Part shown: one piece after another, positions 22,560 to 35,969 of the stretch
How the letters are laid out: the number at the start of each line of letters is the position of its first letter
Position numbering within the stretch: position 1 is the stretch's first letter
Origin: Tubiluchus corallicola
Lineage: Eukaryota > Priapulida > Priapulimorpha > Priapulimorphida > Tubiluchidae
NCBI GenBank assembly: GCA_030141605.1
Contig: JAQGDQ010000161.1
Location: forward strand, 408,041-472,040
DNA length: 64,000 bases
Direction: 5' to 3'
Program-made: the position numbers and the translations under genes
The notes under the pieces: model-generated
Told to the model about the DNA's origin: nothing
The model's database searches: none
What the model saw: only the letters and a program-made list of their open reading frames with translations

Positions 22560-23750
22560 TAGAATAGGTTAGGTTGAATTGGTATTTTCTAAGATCTTTT
22601 GTCATCTGGCTTTTTTAAATGTATTTTTTCCTCCAACTTTTATTTTGTTACTTCTCGTATCCATAATCACAGAAGTTTGTTTATTATCGTGATGCAACAA
22701 TAATAATTATTATGGTAATGTGCTTGTTCTACTTTGTAGTAGTAGTAAATCTCCAGTGTTATAATTCTTTTGAGACAAATGTTCTTCGACTGTAATTGCG
22801 ACAAATTGCACATTCAATAGATTGTCATCAACACAGGTTCCATGGCAAGTTTTTCACTATAATTGTTTTTGTTTGGTGTTTGTTTTTTGTGGTGTTTTTT
22901 AATTTGTCTCCCGATATGACTAGATTAGTAATTTCTAATTTCTAATCTATCTAATCTCGATTTTGTACACAATCATGTAATTAACAAAATATTGCTTCTT
23001 CATTTTTGTTGTTATTTTTCTAAATATACATGTTTTGTTTCAGTGCAAGCAAGAAATGCTATGCGTAACTTGAAACAGAGCAGTGCACTCTTTTCCTGTA
23101 GAAATTTCTGAAATATGGCGCGCTCCTATGAGGTTGTAGACTTGTGGTTCGTTATTCGTGGGACGGGAATGAGTTTTCTCGTTTTGAAATGGACGGAAAG
23201 CCAAAGCCATTTAATTATGAATTAGAACTTTTTGTATCTGTGTAAGAAAAGTTTAATATTATTCTCTGTTTACGAAAATAATTTAAAAAATACATTGGAT
23301 TTATTAGAAACGTCTGCAAACACCGAGTTTTGTACAGCATGATACTACTAGTACCCTTAGTTATAGATGCCTATGTTTTTGCTCTATGTATGTGTATATA
23401 CTGTATATAATATATCAAGTCGTTATAATCTTTCTACTTAAAGTGCAAGCGCCACAAATAAGTTGTTTTGAGAATGAGTGTATGATATACCCTAATTTTG
23501 GGTTTCGTAATCTTACACAATGCCTACCAAAATTAAAACAACAATAATATTGATGGGGGTAGCTGCAAAGGTGAGTTAAAGTGTTCCCTTGACAAATGTT
23601 TCATCTTGATAGGCCTATAAATGTAATTCTAGTACCAGATATCTGAATGTAGATACTGCAGCATTCTTTTAGGAATAGACATAACCATAGACATAGACAA
23701 TATTATTGGAGCGGACATCGATATAACACTATCTGGCCTACGTTTATACG
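22560..23750. other. Intergenic, nothing recognised
   Basis: AT-rich sequence between the FAAH 3' end and a decayed LINE. No coding signal, RNA gene or strong repeat was seen. Confidence 0.4.
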
Positions 23751-24089
23751 ATTCTTATCCAATGTCAGGTCACTACTGTTCTAAATTTTGCAGTATCTGA
23801 CATTTGCACAAAATACAAGGCATGTGAAGACTTGTAGATCATTCCCCTGGATGACTCAACATTGGATAAATGAATGTTTAAAGCATTCCTTGTTGCACCC
23901 CTAGTGCCATAGTTTAGATTTTTAATGCATGTATAAATTTTAAAAAAAATTATTTTTATTTGGCTTTGAGCTGATGTAAGCTGACAAACTAAACTGGTAT
24001 TGGTCATGTTGAAGCTTATATTGATACGAATTATTGCTTTCCTTGGTAAATAATGTATCACATTAATGTCTACATGATGATGTAAGATT

Positions 24090-24660
24090 TGGTCAATGGT
24101 GTATAAAATGTTGTTCTGTACGTCACTTTTCTAAGCTTAGCCTCTCAAGAGAGTCTAACATAGATGTTATGCTCGCATCTTTATGGTGATATACATTATG
24201 CACAAATCTTGCCGATCTACACTGTACTCATTCAAGTTCAAGAATGTTGTGGCTCATGTATGGATCCAATACTGAAGAAGCGTATTCTAATTTTAGCCTT
24301 AATATTGACTGCATAGTCTTTGATAGCTTTTGGACACTCCTTGAAATTTCTGCTACTTTAGTTGCTACTTTGTGAATTTGTGAACTCCATTTTAAATCTT
24401 ACGAAATTGTGATGCATAAATCTTAAATTGATGAGACCAAATTTAATGGTTTATGTCTAGTATTCAACATATTGGCGATCTGTAACAGTGGAATGAGTAT
24501 GCGAAAAACATATTTAAAACTAAAACATAGTCACACTTGTCAAAGTTAGAATGTATTAGCCAATCCTGCTCCCATTTATGTGATGTATCCAAGTGTTTTT
24601 AAAATCCAGTTATTATCAGATTTGAGACAATGATGCATAATATAATCATCAGTAGAAAGC
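24090..24660 (-). mobile_element. Decayed non-LTR retrotransposon (LINE), reverse transcriptase C-terminal half
   Basis: Reading the minus strand in shifting frames recovers a typical CR1/Jockey-like order. First comes an altered YADD box (STDDYIMHHCLKSDNN, about 24610-24655). Next is KWEQDWLIHSNFDKCDYVL (about 24530-24590), then DLKWSSQIHKVATK (about 24360-24400), then LEYASSVLDPY (about 24260-24300) and SARFVHNVYHHKDASITSML (about 24150-24220). Many stops and frameshifts: dead. Where its 3' end lies below 24090 is unclear. Confidence 0.7.
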
Positions 24661-25173
24661 CTTCTGTCAGTAGAAACCCATCATGAGACTTTAACAGCAA
24701 GATTATGCATGTCAAAAATAACCAGTTTCAAATTCCCAATACTGTCTGTTGTGGAACTCAGAAATTAAATCAATAGGCTCAGAACAGGCTCCAGCCAGAA
24801 CAATGCTCTGTGCCTTTTCAATCAAAAATGGTCTTTTCCAAGACTACAACAAACCTTTACAGAATAAGATGTTGATATAATGGCTGATACTTCACAAGGG
24901 CCAGTATTGGGTGCTTTTGTCAGTTTTGATGTTTTTGCTGTACTCTGTGAATTATTTCCAAGAGAATATGTAGACAATTTTATGTTTAAGATGTAATTTA
25001 GTATAGTTGTTAAATTAGCAAAATTAATTATACTCTCTATAGCTTGAAGCTTTTAGAAAAAGTTGCTTGACTGTCATTACTTGCCTTAATCAGCAGATTA
25101 ATGTGCAGAAATTCTTTTATTTTGATAGGTGACAAAGTGTGCAGTGGGAATTCCTATAAATAGACTACTCAGT

Positions 25174-28100
25174 ATGTTGTGTTACAAAAGATTGAAATAT
25201 CTATTAAAATTTGTTACTCGACATAACATTGGGAATGAATCAGGAAAGTCTGTGCAATGGAAGCCAAACTTACATATGATACATTCTTGCTCTAGTTGCC
25301 ATTCGTTGTGTCAGAGCTTATTCCAGAATGTGTTCCATTTCTGCAGTGTTAATTTTGGTTCACGTTTAGCGCACACTTCTTTCTACTTGCCTCCTCCGGT
25401 ACTTGATTATGATTACCTTCTAGCTGACAAAAATGTGTCAAAGATAGAGGAGAATGTGACAAATCGCAAAGGTGTGGGAAATATCCATACTCTGGTGAGC
25501 TATTTTTCCACATCCATTTTCAGCGAGCACTAGTTTTACTGAACAGATTTTACTGCATTCAATAGCACTTGCCATTTTCAGATTGCTAAGCTTCTCCTAG
25601 TAGCTAGTTGTACTTATACTTTATTATATATGTAAGTTATGTGCTTTGCAGTCTACTAAGTTTTCCTTATATTGATTTCTACAGCAAAAATTTATATTAA
25701 TGCACCCTTTCATGAAGTCGTTGCAGTACTTTTCCAATCATAATTTATATCTTATCTGTTAGGCATTTGTATAACTGACCAAAGGCTGCCACTGAATTGG
25801 AATCTGTTTATCTGCTTTAGTTCTGGATAATGGTGCCATTAAAGTCAGCGCTTACAACATTTTTTACTGTATGAAAAGTACCAAAATATATACTTAATGC
25901 TCAAGGCATGGTACTACATACATTGAAATATATGTTAACATAGGTTTTTTTATTATTATTTCAAGCAACATTTACATAAGAAAAAACTGAGTCTTCAAAA
26001 ACAGCTGCAAAATACAGAAGACGACTGTCTAAAGGTGAGCTTATAATATATTTAATTTTGTAAGTTAAAAGAATAATTCCTTTTGACTTTTCAGCGAATG
26101 TTCAGATAAAATTCAAGTATTGCAAGATTTGAACTTGCTGTTATCATGTTTGCTAAATCTGTTGGAAAATTGTAATTTTAAAAATCATCCATGAACAATT
26201 GTTCAGTTTATAGTTCAGAAACAATTCTGTACTATTATGTAAGTATCTCTCCTAACTTGATGCTACATGTTTACCTAATGTTACTTTACTGCGTGACTAT
26301 GTCACTTTAATTCAAGCAAAATTATTATTCAAAAATCCTCAATGATTAACTAAATTCTCATTTAGTTTACAGTTTATTTAAAGTTGTCTTCGGATCAGTT
26401 ATCTTGTACCCGATGACACACGATTTAGTGCACTGTAAAATATGTATATGAGCAGGCAATCACAAATGTGAAAATACAATGTCAAATTAATAGTGAGATA
26501 TGTATAACATAGTATAATATGTATAATAATATTAATAGTATAATATGTTTTACAGGGTAGAGGTGCTGACAGCTAAACTTTATAGGTCTAAAATGAATCT
26601 AACTTGCTGTCCAACTTCTAGTCTTATAAACAAAAATTATTTCAATTTCAGATTTCTAAAACTAAATTAATCATTTTTGAGGGCATTGTCGGAATCAATG
26701 TTTTAGCACAACGTAGCGATCATGAGCATATGAGTATCAGATCATTAATAATTAATATTAATCAGATTAATAATCAGATAAAAGTCAACTGTAAAATCAA
26801 CATGCTGTTGTGGTACCATAAAAATTACTTTATACAAAAAGCAGACTTTTTATTTTCAGAATGAACTGAAAGATGTCTGTGATAAGCTTACAGAGGCTGC
26901 ACTACTTATTCCAAATAAGACCCATCCTGACGTGGTGAGCTAATTTTTTATACTAAGTATTTTATGTTTAACAAGTTGAACAAAGAGTTTTTTAACACCT
27001 TTGCACACATGCATGCATTTGCTAGTGTTATGTTGTGCTGTATTTCATTTTCTTAAGCACTGATGGTATGAATGCACAAAGATATATTCTCATACTTGAC
27101 ACTGTGACCTTCATTCATTTTGGAAATGCACTAAATGTTCATCTGTTGCTTACGAGTTGCATAAGTTAATCAAGTTTACGAGCTTTATGTTAAGTAGATT
27201 TATAGAGGCTTTGGAAATTCAAAGTTCTAGAAGAAGTTTTAAAACATTGAAGTTGAATATCTTTCAGACACAAGCACTAAACCAATAGTGTGCAAAATTT
27301 TTGTCAAGGTTGCTGTTACAATAAAATTATTTTAAACAATTGTGGGTAAAAAGATTCAATCATATTTAGGTCTGTGAACCTGATGCTCTTCCTGTGATAA
27401 CTGAGACTATCGGAGAGAAGCCAGGTAAGATATTGTGTCACACAACAGTTTATTTCATATTTTCAGAGTAAAAGTCTCAGAAATTATTTTAAACATTATG
27501 TAATAAGAGATGTAATTGTTTGATGTTGTTCCTTATGGGTGCTGATGGTTTTGGGTATCAATATAATTTTCACAAAAATTTAATGTTACTTATGAAAACC
27601 AATGAGCATTTCTGTCAGTTACACTAAACTTGGTAATTGTGATGTTTAATTTTATGTGGAAATGATCACTAGATATTCTTTCAAATAAAAGATAGATAAG
27701 CCAGTTTTCATAAAAATTGTTTAGCTTCTAATGCTATACTTAGGTGGATTATCCATTTGTTTGGAATATTAAATTTATTTCTTGATTTATTTTAAGAGTT
27801 CTCTTTCAAACCGAAAGAATTTCATGAGATTGCAGAAAAGCTTGGTCTACTCAGAACTGAGTAAGTACAAGTATTTCTTATGCAATTGATTGTCATCACT
27901 GTACCAGCTTTTGTTCTTCTTTAGAACGCTCTTAATTTTCAAATCAACCTTTTCACATGTTGGATTACTGCAGCAACAATATTGCCTTGATGCAGAGTAG
28001 AATCAGAAATACACCAAGATCTTTTCTTGTAATGTCTGATAGAAGTATAAACTAAATAAGCTAAAGCTTAGGGCCTCACAATCTGCATGGGGCCTAAAGG

Positions 28101-31100
28101 AGATTCCAAATTGGGTTTTATACTCATTTTTATAATTAAGAAATGTATTAGTCATAAAATAATAAAATAATTTATATTGTTCACTTTGCTATTAAATTAT
28201 TAAAAGGCATATATATGTTTTTAAGTTTTCTTTGACCAGACGAAGTAATTTTAATAAAGAGGATTTTTAGAGTAATTTTGCACTCTGTTGCAGAAATGTC
28301 GGTAACTTGACCGGAACACGCACTTATTATCTCAAGAATGAACTTGCTGAAATGGAACATGCTTTAACTAGATTCACTGTTGACAGATTAAAATTGAAGG
28401 TCTTACAATAGTTTATAATTTTTCTCACTTATTGTACTTTTCTTTTGTGAGAATTTAATAGTAAAAGACATTTTTACTAGCTGACATATTGTGGTCAATG
28501 TTTTGTCGGATCTGATAATGCCATTCACTTTATTTACATAACTTCTTGATTAATTACTCTTCTGTCTATAATTTACTCTATTGTATCAATGCAAATCAGC
28601 GTTTCAGAGCTTTAGAGAATGTAATCTGCTTTAATAGCATTATCAGTTAATGAACTGTCGTTTGGTAAACTTGTTTATTAATGTAGCGTTACACCTTCTT
28701 ATATGTAGCAGTTAGTATTAATTTTTTTTTACTATATTATAGTAATTATGTAGCTAAAGTAATTAGTGATTCTCTAGGCATTTGCTTATTGTCTTTTTTA
28801 ACTTGACTACTATATTAACTGTACAAATACCTTTAATTTTTTTATTCTTTTGAAAGCATTCTTGTTTTATTAAAAAAAATTATTCCTTTGGCTATAAACT
28901 TTTGATATTCCCTAACTAAACTGGTAAACGTTTTAAATTACCAAAAAAATGTTCAGATGTTATTCTGCTTTTGACAGATTGTTTTATTCTTATAGGGATA
29001 TGCTTTAGTATCAGTTCCAGACTTACTACATCCAAAGATAATAGTAAGTATTTGAAGATGTGTAATGGAAATCTGATGAAGTGTGAACATTCAAGTTTGA
29101 CACCGTATAATGTACATAAAAATTTGATTACATTTTGCCTGTTGTAGGTTATTTACCAAATTTTTCTTTTCCAAATACAAAAGAAAATCTGATTTTTTAA
29201 TATGTATATATATTTATAGATATATTAAGCTTTTTTAAGTGTTTTACTTTGCTCAAGAAATAACTGTCATGTTTTCTTTTTGATGTTGACAACTCATAAA
29301 TTTTTTTTTTGCTCATGAATAGTCGGGCAACTTGCATCTTTATGTGTTTTTCCATACTTTGTTGTTTGGTCCTAACTGTGACTGTCAGACTTGTTTCTGA
29401 AATTACTATATTTTGTATGGTAAATGTATTCAATGCATCTGTGAAAGACTGTATTATTATACATATACGAGCTTTCCGTAGGTGAGTGTCTTGATAGTTT
29501 AAGCTAAGATGCAAAGCCGAAACTTATCTTGAGATTTTGATTTACAAAGTCATTAATAATAAAAATGACCATCTAGACAAATAACTGGAAACAATTTCGG
29601 CTTCTCGTTATCGCATCTTTAATCCCATTATCACTTGCTGACGTGTCAAAAAAAGATCTGCTTTTGTAAACTGGCTTTTATGTTTTGGGCGTGTGCATCC
29701 ATATTAACTGGACGCCCATTAATTGTTGCTTTAAAATGCTTAAAGGATCAAAAAGGAAATTTAGATTATATCCCAAGGAAATTTCCATACGAAGTTGTGT
29801 TGCCTAGCATTACTTAGCATTAAAAGACTTATGTAATTAAAAAAGAAAATTCTTAACAATTGAAAATGATTGTGTCACCTGGTAAAACATCACTGTACAG
29901 CCATCCCAGTATGTGCCAGAGATTCACCAAAAAATGCATTGTTGATCTTAATGACAAAGTAAAGAAATTTAAACTTTTTATTAGCTAGAGAAGAGTGTGC
30001 TACAAATGCTTATTTTTTTAAACTTTATACAATGTTATCTAAACTTCTTTTTCAAACGACTAAAAATGCCCATACCTAACGGTCATCGTGGGAGTTTACA
30101 GGGTTACTGCTAATGTAAGCTCTACGTATAATAAGACGGCATGCAAGTGATATAAAATTTCAAGATCAATTTTTTAAGCTGTGTTTATGAAGAATGTTTT
30201 CACGTGCTTTAAAGAATAAATTTGTTAATGTTTGATGTCTGCAGGGATTATTGATGTACTAAATTAAAGTAAATTTACAGGAAGCCTGTGGTATGCCAAC
30301 AACTGGTGAAAAAACGTTGGTTTATAGGCTTGACAAAAACCTTCACGGAATTGATGTCTGTCTTTCTGGTACTGCTGAAATGGCACTTGCAGGTAAACTC
30401 AGTGCTTTTTACACAAGGAAGGTGGCATATAAATTCTAAAGGCATTTCATTCGAGTGACTTGCCAGTGGTTTTGATAATGTCTTAAAACCTATGAAGATT
30501 TTTCTCCTTGCAACTCATAATTATATAGTTTTCCCAGGGCATTTTTAAAGAAATAGAATTTTTCGTTTTAGAATTCTGCCTGCCCAATGTCTACGATTGA
30601 CGTAATTGGCGTAAAATGATGATGTCTCTGAGCATGCACGTAAAAAGCTAAAACTGCCAAGAAAGAAATTTAGACTATTTATGAATGCAGAAAATACTGG
30701 TTATTATCGCTTATTATTGGCGCATGTGTTGTATATTAACCGGTGAAAATATATTGGTATAAAAGCAAAATTTCTTGTACTCAAGTTGTAACATGAATTG
30801 CTTATCAAATAGGAACTAATGTATGCAGAAATGCATAAGCAACACGACCAAAAATGAATACCACAGTTTTGTACTATTAAGATAACCTATCCCAAAAATG
30901 AAGTTAGTATGTAGTTTAAATCATTAAATTTAACTCATGGGTGCAATAAAATTTCTAGAATTTGTCTGCTATATTTGAATTACATATCTTTGCTCATCAG
31001 GCTGTAAACTTACTGCTGGATCTTAAGTTAGTTGTTTGGCACTCTTACAATAATTTCTTGTACATTTGTATAGAGCTATATTTTGTAACTCCAAGATTTG

Positions 31101-34100
31101 TAGAAAACATGATTGCCTTTTAACTGCTAGTTTGAATTGTGGTGAATGCATTTTCCACATTTTTGTTTTTTGTCGAAAAAATTTCAGCAAATTGTCACTA
31201 TGTTTTTAAAAGGTTGATTTTTTAGGTTTCTTCATGAACAAAAGCCTGCATATTGATGAACTGCCTAAAAAGTAAGTGCATTTTGCAAAATTCTATGTAT
31301 GCATAATAAAAAAAAATAAATATGAAAAGAGGTTCACTTATATTCTTAAAAGATTGTTGTAGTCAGGATAATAATGTATGTGATTAGTGATTTATCAAAA
31401 ATTCCATATTATATGTTTATTTTCTGAAGTGACTAGCATCGTCTAGCACTAATAATTTTATTCATCCACTAGCTTTTAAGTAGTCCTAAAAATTTCAAGC
31501 ATCTTGTCTGGTTAGCGCATTATTTAGCACATTGTTCTCTTTAACCAATTGTTTGTGTCTAGTGTCATTGTTCTCTTTTTATCTCATTGTTTGTGTCTAG
31601 TCTCATGGCAGTCAGCAGATGTTACCGAGCTGAAATCTCGACTGCAGTGGAGGAGAAGGGATTATACAGAGTGCATCAATTTACAAAGGTAATTTATACT
31701 GCTCATTAACTATCAACACAACTGTACACCGTGGAACAAACCCAGAATTAATTAAATTTTGATATTAAACATCAAAGACAGGAAATCTAAAAAAATTGGG
31801 ATACACTCTGGATTTGAATCAGGAACTTTTTTCTTACCAAGCAGATGCTTTAAACCACTCGACCACCGTACAACCATTGAGCAAGGCAATCTAATGTTCA
31901 TCCCTGTAGCTGGCCAACCAAACTCAGCCTTTCTAATGTTAGGACGCTCACTAGAGTGAATCTAACTGTAGGTATGAACTTTCTACTGCATTGACAACTG
32001 GGAGATAGTGACCAAGTGGTCTAAGGAATCTGTGACGTGAGCAGTGTTTCATCATTAATAATAATCACGACATTAAGATTATCAAAACTAACGACCCGTA
32101 GAAATTTCAGTCTTAAAATTAACCACAATGAATTTAATTAATTAGTTAAGCTCTTTCTATAGTGAGTGATCTAACATTGGAAATGCTGAATTCAGTTGGT
32201 CATCTATAGGGATGAACTTGTAAGGCCTTGACCACTGTGAGATACAGTGGCTGAGTAGTCTACGGTGTCTGCCTTGTAAGCAAAAGTGCCCTGGTTCAAA
32301 TCCGGGCTCTATCCTAACTTTTCGCATTTCCTGTCTTTCAAGTTTAGTATCAAAATTTAATGAATTGTGGATTTGTACCATCATTAATAATAATCTTGAC
32401 ATTAATGTTACTATAAGTAATTATACTTGTTCTTTAATGCGTGGGCGTGTTGCTTGCCCACACATTTAATTGACATGCGTACGCAAGAGATTGATAAAGT
32501 TACTCAAATAGTGAAGCAAATAATGGGTGCCATGTTGTTGGACAAAACGGTATTATTTACTATTAGGCAAACAACAGATGCCATTTTGTTAGGCAAAAAC
32601 AGCATTCTGTTTAAGGCAACAGCGGCATTCTGAAGACAAAGTATTGATGCTATGCAGGCTGGCAATCTTTTTCTCTTGTACAAGCAGCATTTAAATCTGT
32701 GCACATGCCATAAAATATTGCGTAGGCTAATTAAAATGTACGTGTAATTTCAATGCACTGTTCTTTGCACGATTTAGCAGCAGTGTTCTACTTTTTGTCA
32801 TTCGGGGAGTTCTGTATTTAAGTAAGTCTTTTAATTGTAAGAATGGTAATTACATTCTAGTAACCGGTTATGCCTGTTTATTATTAACAAGCCGATGCTG
32901 GTACCGAAGCCCATTAGCGAATTTTTTGATATTTTTGATATAGAGTTTTAACTTTCCTAACAATGACTTACCTTCTGCATTGAAGTAGCATTTTTAGCAA
33001 CTCTGAAAGACTGCAATGTGTAGTCATTGTTTAATATAGGTAGAAATGTTTTCAGTCACTGCTGATGAAACAGGTGAAGAGAGTAATCGAAAGCTAGATG
33101 AAATTGTTGCAACACAAAAAGAGCTTTTCCAAGATCTGGGATTAAACTTTGTGTGAGTTTTTATACGTCATATGAGGCATTTATAATGTATGGAAAACTG
33201 TGAACAACATTAAATTTTTTTGTACAAATCTCTTAATTATTAAATTAAATTAAATTGCTAACGATTAAATTAAGGCCTTCACAAATGTACTAGAGGAATT
33301 TTTCTACTAAATTAAGTATCGATTAAATGAAATATTCCTGCAGTACTTTTAAGTTTTGCCACCACAATTCATTCAAGATAAACAAACCATCAAACTCCTT
33401 TGTAGTTAATTTAATTGTAGAATCAAATGGAACAGCAGTTATTTGATATGTTCCTTTTTCAAATTTAAATTTTATTTGCTGCAGTAACTGCAGTTTTTAT
33501 ATTTACATGTACTTGAATATTGATTTAGTTTCTATGAATTTATGTTTAAAATTCTCATTGAATTTTGTCATTTCTCAAATAATAAAGAAATTTCTGTTTC
33601 TTTGTTTGCAAAATTATCATTCTTCTTCACCTAAAATTCATTGTGCAAGATGCATCTTCTGCCTCCAACACTCTTAATTTAAATCAGTATTAATTAGTTT
33701 CATTCATTCTGTTTCTACTCATTGATTTGTACCTCCCAGGCTGTTGGACATGCCTTCTCATGAACTCGGAGCGGCGGCCTACAGAAAATATGATATAGAA
33801 GCCTGGATGCCAGGACGGAACATGTATGGAGAGGTCGGTGTGCTAAAATTAATTTCAGCTGTAATAATTATGACACAGAACTAAACATGAAATGGTAATT
33901 TAGGTGATAATAGAGATATTTTTTTTCAAACTAACAGAAGAAGCGGATTCAAATTTATAAAAAAACACTAAGTACTAAAAAAACTCCCATCTCAGCCCCT
34001 CCGTTTTATTTTATTTTGTTCAGGAACTCCCGCTCCGTTAGGTAGCTAAGTCACATATATTTTTTATACAATTGTTATAAAAAATTAAAAATTATAATTA

Positions 34101-35969
34101 TAATATATGATTTACTAATAATTTACTATATATTTACTTGAACATTTTATTTTCTTACTTATTATTTATCCTAAAAATCCATTAGCATTCGTGTAATGGA
34201 CATACTGTATGAAAAGTTCAGTTTTTCCTAGCAAACAAAGGCAATTTGGTGTCAACCTATCAGGATCGTCCCAGGAATTAGAACCCAACCAAATGGCAAC
34301 TCTAACTTTACTGTAGTTTGGACCTCTCCGTTTGTACTTGTTTGGACATTACCAGACATTTGAATAGGGCTATCTTTGCAATTTACCTGTCACCTTTTCC
34401 ACAAGCTTAAGATATCAGAGAATGAGCTTGATTCACCATCTAAACTGGAGACTTAAAACTTTCTGTAATCTGTTTACTGAAGCACTTTAGCCACGTATGA
34501 TTTTAGGCAAATGAGAGAGACAGAAAAGGGTATATTTATTCAACCAGTTACAGGGATGTGATCATCTGTCTGTATTCTTTGTCAGTCTATTTCCTGTGTT
34601 AAACTTTCACTGAACATATTGATTTTATGCAAAGTGCTAAGTTCTTTATTTTCTTCTGTTACTGAAATGTTTAATTTATAATCATACTAAACCTTCACTA
34701 TAATATAAGCTTTTGCAAGCTAAAATCCTACTTTCATTACGAATATTCAGTTTATTTTATTATAAACTTACTGTAGAACTTGTTTCTTTTGATTCTTTAT
34801 CACTTCATTGGTATTGGTATTAAATTTGTGCGAGATGATTGAGTCCCGAGGTCACCAAAGATCACCAAACAAACATTGTAACCAGGGATGCTTTCTGTAC
34901 CTCATACGTCGTTCTCGCTCACGTGCGCAAAAGATACGAAACCTGGCAATCTTAACGGCAACGCACTTGTTCGAAATTCGCCAGAAAAAAGGCAAGTTAT
35001 TTAATTTATAAGTTGCTTTTCTTTGATAATAACTACTAATTTTTGTGTAATCATAGTAGTGTGTTAATAAAACTTCAATGTCTGTTAGGGGTTATTTTTA
35101 TATGAGCCTTTAACGGTTTAACGAATCTGTAATATGTAATTCAGCTAGGTGACCTTACTTGTTATTCTTGTCAGATTTCCAGTGCCTCGAATTGTACGGA
35201 TTATCAAAGCAGACGACTACACATTACCTACAGGAACCGTGATGGAGTAGAAAAGTTTGCACATACGGTAATGTCATGCTCTGGTACACATTAAACTTAT
35301 GTGGAAACAAAATTGTTGAAAATTTTCAAGTTTGTTAATGTGATTGAAAAATACATTTCAGTTGCTGATAAAACAAACTTGTGAAAGAGAGCAAGTGATA
35401 CAAGCAACATTGTGAGACATTGATGCTTGGTTTAACCCTTTTAAAACTACATACTTATTGTACAATATATCTCAATTTTAGGTTTTTGCAAGCGCACAGA
35501 TTATATCTTTTCAAACAGCTTCTTTTATTCATTTAAATTAGCTAATTTTAATTAAATGACCATTCGCCATTAATAGTTATTGGATGATGCAACCAAGTTC
35601 AATTCTTACTTCTTACTGTTATTGTGACAGTTAATGTGCAGTGACCAATGTCAGTGATATTAAAAGAATACCAAAGGTTGCTAAACTTTACAGGTTAATG
35701 GAACCGGTTGTGCTGTACCAAGAATGCTCATCTCAATTCTAGAAACTTGCCAGTTACAGGTACTGTTTGTTTTCAGCTGCTAATAAAACATTTTTACCAG
35801 TTCATGTTCCCATAAAAGCCAAAACACTCGCCATTGTTTCTTATTGTTTCAGAACGGAGACGTCATGGTGCCCAAAGTGTTACAGCCGTATATGAGAGGA
35901 CGGACAGTAATAAATCAACCAGCCAAAAAAGAACATATGCGATGGATAAAGTTTAAGTCTCAGTCATGA
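25174..35969 (+). CDS. SARS2: Mitochondrial seryl-tRNA synthetase (SARS2), 15 exons
   Basis: Class II aminoacyl-tRNA synthetase that charges mitochondrial tRNA-Ser. Exons: 25174-25494, 25966-26034, 26860-26934, 27370-27424, 27797-27860, 28294-28399, 28996-29043, 30281-30392, 31226-31271, 31601-31688, 33040-33152, 33740-33833, 35175-35267, 35694-35759, 35853-35969. The join is 1467 nt, 488 aa plus stop (human 518). Signatures: a basic N-terminus ([17 protein letters not shown]) fitting a mitochondrial targeting peptide; a coiled-coil tRNA-binding arm in exons 2-3 ending [21 protein letters not shown]; motif 2 around CYRAE (residues 306-310) with [40 protein letters not shown]; and motif 3 GTGCAVPR with Arg438. 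All exon phases agree. In-frame TGA TAG directly precedes the upstream GTG at 25129, so ATG 25174 is the first usable start unless an upstream exon exists. The intron 9 acceptor is duplicated. An inverted SINE pair sits in intron 10. Confidence 0.93.
31524..31600 (+). repeat. 38-bp tandem duplication containing the SARS2 intron 9 acceptor
   Basis: The phrase CATTGTTCTCTTT, then an AATTG/CATTG variant, then TTTGTGTCTAG occurs twice in direct succession. The AG dinucleotides end at 31562 and 31600. Reading frame requires the second acceptor (exon 10 starts at 31601). Use of the first would add 38 nt and shift the frame. Confidence 0.8.
31729..31972 (-). mobile_element. tRNA-derived SINE copy, minus orientation, SARS2 intron 10
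   Basis: Read on the minus strand it shows a tRNA-like A box (GTGGTCGAGTGGTTTAAAGC) and a B box (ATTCAAATCC). The shared 3' region TTCCTGTCTTTGA...TATCAAAATTTAAT follows. It is the inverted partner of the copy at 32050-32412. Confidence 0.75.
32050..32412 (+). mobile_element. tRNA-derived SINE copy, plus orientation, SARS2 intron 10
   Basis: It contains a nearly complete tRNA cloverleaf relic at 32246-32311. The acceptor strands GATACAG and CTCTATC pair at 6 of 7 positions. Box A is TGGCTGAGTAGTC, box B is GGTTCAAATCC, and the T arm CCCTG/CCGGG is mostly paired. Downstream is a family-specific tail (TTCCTGTCTTTCAAG, TAGTATCAAAATTTAATG, then CATCATTAATAATAATC). The phrase CATCATTAATAATAATC also opens this copy, which suggests tandem insertion behind a truncated copy (A box at about 32008). 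Confidence 0.75.
32500..32640. repeat. Short diverged direct repeats
   Basis: Variants of ATG(C)CAT(G/T)TTGTT(G/A)G(G)CAAAA recur about three times with a period of about 40-55 bp. Weak; function unknown. Confidence 0.4.

Noticed and set aside
32246-32311. Functional tRNA gene
   Set aside because: The cloverleaf is imperfect (mismatched T and anticodon stems) and sits inside a repeated SINE-like unit with other copies. It is a tRNA-derived repeat, not a tRNA gene.
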